This document shows positions 3,827 to 6,783 of a DNA stretch of 6,783 nt, in pieces. The notes beneath the pieces were generated by a model. That model was not told the DNA's origin, ran no database searches, and saw only the letters and a program-made list of their open reading frames with translations. Position 1 is the stretch's first letter, and each line of letters opens with the position of its first letter. The translations under genes were made by a program, and so were the position numbers. The stretch is taken from the NCBI GenBank assembly GCA_027035825.1, contig JALVTX010000195.1, forward strand, positions 1 to 6,783. The letters are read 5' to 3'. The DNA is from Mariprofundaceae bacterium. GTDB lineage: Bacteria; Pseudomonadota; Zetaproteobacteria; Mariprofundales; Mariprofundaceae.

Positions 3827-6783
3827 ATGATCGGACGCATCATTGATTCCTCGCTGAAGAACCGCTTCCTGGTGTTCATGGCCACGGCGCTATTGATCGT
3901 CGCCGGCGCCCTAGCCATCAAGAAGATGCCGCTGGACGCGATTCCCGATCTGTCCGACGTACAGGTCATCATCTTCACCAAGTACCCGGGACAGGCGCCG
4001 CAGGTGGTCGAGGATCAGGTCACCTACCCGCTGACCACCTCGATGCTGGCCGTGCCGCACGCCAAGGTGGTGCGCGGCTATTCGTTCTTCGGCTTCTCGT
4101 TCGTGTACATCATCTTCGAGGACGGCACGGACATGTACTGGGCGCGTTCCAGGGTGCTGGAATACCTGAACTATGCCGCCAAGTTCCTGCCGCAGGGCGT
4201 CACGCCGACGCTGGGGCCGGACGCCACCGGCGTGGGCTGGGTCTATGAATACGCGCTGGTGGACAAGAGCGGCAAGCACGACCTGGCCGAACTGCGCTCC
4301 ATCCAGGACTGGTATCTGCGCTACGCGCTGCAAACGGTGCCCGGCGTCTCCGAGGTCGCCAGCGTCGGCGGCTATGTGAAGCAGTACCAGGTGGAGGTGG
4401 ATCCGAACAAACTGGCCTCCTATCACATACCGCTCTCGAAGGTGAAACACGCCATCCGGCGCAGCAACAACGATGTCGGCGGCCGCCTGATCGAGATGGC
4501 GGAGAGCGAATTCATGGTGCGGGCGCTGGGCTACATCAAGTCCATCGACGACATCCGCAACATCCCCATCGGCGTGGATCAGCGCGGCACGCCTATCTAT
4601 GTGAAGGACGTGGCCGACGTGCACTTGGGCCCTGAGCTGCGGCGCGGGCTCGCCGAGCTGAACGGCGAGGGCGAGGTGGCCGGCGGCGTGATCGTGATGC
4701 GTTACCGCGAAAACGCGCTGGAGGTCATCAAGCGGGTGCGCGAGAAGCTTGCGGAGCTCAAGGCCGGCCTGCCGGACGGCGTGGAAATCGTGCCGGTCTA
4801 TGATCGCAGCAGCCTGATCGAACGCGCAGTGGACAATCTCAAGGACAAGCTGCTGGAGGAATTCATCGTCATTTCGCTGGTCTGCATGCTGTTTCTGATG
4901 CATGCACGAAGCGCGCTCGTGGCCATCATCACGCTGCCGCTTGGCGTGCTGATCGCGTTCATCCTGATGCAGTCGCAGGGGCTGGCCGCGAACATCATGA
5001 GCCTGGGCGGCATCGCGATTACGCTGGGCGCGATGGTGGACGGCGCCATCGTGCTGATCGAGAACGCGCACAAGCACCTGGAGCACGCCGAGGCCGACAA
5101 GCAAGCGCCGCTGACCATTCCCGAGCGCTGGCGCGCGGTCGGCGCGGCGGCGAAGGAAGTCGGACCGGCGCTGTTCTTCTCGCTGGTCATCATCACCGTG
5201 TCCTATGCCGCGGTGTTCACGCTGGAGGCGCAGGAAGGACGCTTGTTCAAGCCGCTGGCCTTCACCGCCACCTACGCCATGCTCGGCGCCGCCGTGCTGG
5301 CCGTCACCCTGGTGCCGGTGCTGATGGGGTATTTCATCCGCGGCAAGATCATGCCGGAGCACAGGAACCCGGTGAACCGCCTGCTCATGGCGCTGCACAA
5401 GCCGGCGCTGGATGTCACCCTGCGGGGCAAGTGGATTTCGCTTGGCATCGCGCTGGCGTTGCTGGTCAGCGCCGCCTGGCCGGTGTCCCGGCTCGGCAGC
5501 GAATTCATGCCGCCGCTGGACGAGGGCGACATCCTGTACATGCCCACCACCTTCCCCGGCGTGTCCATCACCAAGGCGAAGGAGATGCTCCAGCAGACCG
5601 ACCGGATTCTGAAGACCTTCCCCGAGGTGGAAACCGTGTTCGGCAAGGTGGGCCGGGCGGGAACCTCGACCGACCCCGCGCCGCTGTCGATGATCGAGAC
5701 GATCATCCAGCTCAAGCCGCGCGGGCAGTGGCCCGATCCAGGCAAGACCACGCGCGAACTGATGAACGAGATGGACAAAGCCATCCACTTCCCGGGGCTG
5801 GCCAATGCCTGGACCTACCCCATCAAGACGCGCAACGACATGCTCTCCACCGGCATCAAGACGCCGATCGGCATCAAGGTATCCGGCCCCGATCTGGCGA
5901 CGCTGCAACGGCTGACCGAACAGATCGAGGACGTGCTCAAGGGCCTGCCGGACACGCTCTCGGCCTTCGGTGACCGGGCCGTCGGCGGCCACTACGTGGA
6001 CTTCCGCATCAAGCGCAAGGAGGCCGCGCGCTACGGCCTGACCATCGGCGACGTCGAGGACGTGATTCAATCGGCCATCGGCGGCATGAACGTCACGCAA
6101 ACCGTCGAGGGGCTGGAGCGCTACCCGGTGAACCTGCGCTACCCGCGCGCTTACCGGGACAACATCGAGGCGCTGAAGCGCGTGCTCATCCCCACGCCCA
6201 CGGGGGCGCAGATCCCGCTGGCGCAGGTGGCCGACATCCGGCTCATCGGCGGCCCGCCTTCCATCAAGAGCGAGGCCGCGCGCCCCAATGCCTGGATTTA
6301 CGTGGACATCAAGACCTCGGATATCGGCGGCTATGTCGCCAGGGCCAAGAAGGCCATCGCGGAGAAGGTCAAGCTGCCGCCGGGCTATGCCATCGGCTGG
6401 TCGGGGCAGTTCGAATACATGGAGCGCGCCTCGGCCAGGCTGAAGATCGTGATCCCGCTGACGCTGGTCGCGATCTTCCTGCTGCTCTACTTCAACTTCC
6501 GCAACCTCGTCGCGCCCGTGATCGTGATGCTGGCCGTGCCGTTCGCGCTGATCGGCGGCTTCTGGCTGGTGTACTGGCTGGGCTTCAATATCTCGGTGGC
6601 CGTCGGCGTCGGCTTCATCGCACTGGCCGGCGTGGCAGCCGAGATTGGCGTGCTGGTGCTCACCTTCATCGATCAGGAAGTGGACGCGCGCAGGCAGGCC
6701 AAGGGCGCGGCGCTGACCACGACCGAGGTCATGGATGCGGTGCAGGCTGGCACGGGCAAGCGCGTGCGCCCGATTGCGATGAC
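3827..6783 (+). CDS. cusA: CusA-like Cu(I)/Ag(I) RND efflux pump, 3'-truncated
   Basis: Inner-membrane proton/metal antiporter of the heavy-metal RND family and motor of the CusCBA complex. ATG 3827 gives the classic start MIGRIIDSSLKNRFLV. The frame runs without a stop to the right edge: 985 residues of about 1045, with the last two membrane helices missing. Helix 1 is near 14-33, helices 2-6 near 346-498, 7 near 525-545, 8-10 near 872-948, with two large periplasmic domains between. Helix 4 carries GAMVDGAIVLIEN with D405, and helix 10 carries GVAAE with E939, both proton-relay acids in E. coli CusA. M572 (LYMPTT), M622 (PLSMIET) and M672 (NDMLSTG) match the three-Met metal site and argue for copper/silver over zinc/cobalt/cadmium. 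Differences from E. coli, numbering from memory: L271, L410 and I983 replace M271, M410 and K984. No frameshift is seen. Confidence 0.95.
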   Translation, partial: MIGRIIDSSLKNRFLVFMATALLIVAGALAIKKMPLDAIPDLSDVQVIIFTKYPGQAPQVVEDQVTYPLTTSMLAVPHAKVVRGYSFFGFSFVYIIFEDGTDMYWARSRVLEYLNYAAKFLPQGVTPTLGPDATGVGWVYEYALVDKSGKHDLAELRSIQDWYLRYALQTVPGVSEVASVGGYVKQYQVEVDPNKLASYHIPLSKVKHAIRRSNNDVGGRLIEMAESEFMVRALGYIKSIDDIRNIPIGVDQRGTPIYVKDVADVHLGPELRRGLAELNGEGEVAGGVIVMRYRENALEVIKRVREKLAELKAGLPDGVEIVPVYDRSSLIERAVDNLKDKLLEEFIVISLVCMLFLMHARSALVAIITLPLGVLIAFILMQSQGLAANIMSLGGIAITLGAMVDGAIVLIENAHKHLEHAEADKQAPLTIPERWRAVGAAAKEVGPALFFSLVIITVSYAAVFTLEAQEGRLFKPLAFTATYAMLGAAVLAVTLVPVLMGYFIRGKIMPEHRNPVNRLLMALHKPALDVTLRGKWISLGIALALLVSAAWPVSRLGSEFMPPLDEGDILYMPTTFPGVSITKAKEMLQQTDRILKTFPEVETVFGKVGRAGTSTDPAPLSMIETIIQLKPRGQWPDPGKTTRELMNEMDKAIHFPGLANAWTYPIKTRNDMLSTGIKTPIGIKVSGPDLATLQRLTEQIEDVLKGLPDTLSAFGDRAVGGHYVDFRIKRKEAARYGLTIGDVEDVIQSAIGGMNVTQTVEGLERYPVNLRYPRAYRDNIEALKRVLIPTPTGAQIPLAQVADIRLIGGPPSIKSEAARPNAWIYVDIKTSDIGGYVARAKKAIAEKVKLPPGYAIGWSGQFEYMERASARLKIVIPLTLVAIFLLLYFNFRNLVAPVIVMLAVPFALIGGFWLVYWLGFNISVAVGVGFIALAGVAAEIGVLVLTFIDQEVDARRQAKGAALTTTEVMDAVQAGTGKRVRPIAM

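Noticed and set aside
5412..5973. Short plus-strand frames inside cusA that might signal a frameshift
   Set aside because: The cusA frame is continuous, with residues D405, M572, M622, M672 and E939 all in one frame, so these are out-of-frame shadows.
3911..6100. Very long open frame on the minus strand opposite cusA (about 729 codons)
   Set aside because: It lies fully antisense to a pump with intact family motifs, its product is His/Arg/Gln-rich low-complexity sequence with no recognisable domain, and long antisense frames are expected from GC-rich codon use.
3827..6783. Naming the pump CzcA (Co/Zn/Cd)
   Set aside because: The three metal-site Met residues, the GAMVD helix 4 motif and the Met ligands in the partner adaptor all point to the copper/silver subgroup.

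Overview
The window is high in G+C (about two thirds by eye) with dense genes all on the + strand, as expected for a betaproteobacterium or gammaproteobacterium. The protein families, the tight spacing and the Gram-negative tripartite efflux system support Pseudomonadota. Nothing visible fixes the genus.

Layout: positions 2-574 hold the C-terminal part of a bile acid:sodium symporter family (BASS/SBF) membrane protein, cut by the left edge. After a 31-base gap comes 606-1022, a small exported protein rich in Cys, His and Met. It is followed by a 90-base GC-rich spacer with two hairpins. Then comes a heavy-metal RND efflux operon in the order cusC (1113-2429, outer-membrane channel), cusB (2426-3778, periplasmic adaptor) and cusA (3827 to the right edge, inner-membrane pump, about 60 C-terminal residues missing). 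cusC and cusB overlap by ATGA. cusB and cusA are separated by 48 bases.

Working together: CusA, CusB and CusC should form a proton-driven Cu(I)/Ag(I) exporter spanning both membranes. Copper/silver is preferred over zinc/cobalt/cadmium because CusA keeps the three-Met site (M572, M622, M672) and CusB keeps the three N-terminal Met ligands (M49, M63, M65). The small protein probably belongs to the same metal response. No cusF, cusRS or other regulator is visible; these could lie outside the window.

The main oddity is an imperfect inverted repeat of 27-base arms (3697-3723 and 3786-3812) around the 3' end of cusB. The first arm is translated as part of CusB, the second fills most of the cusB-cusA gap, and the region between them encodes a Met-rich CusB tail and the stop codon. 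Secondary points are a dyad inside a possible leaderless promoter before the small gene, and several substitutions in CusA at positions described as a Met relay and proton relay in the E. coli protein. Otherwise this is a fairly ordinary metal-resistance operon; I do not see a wholly new system.
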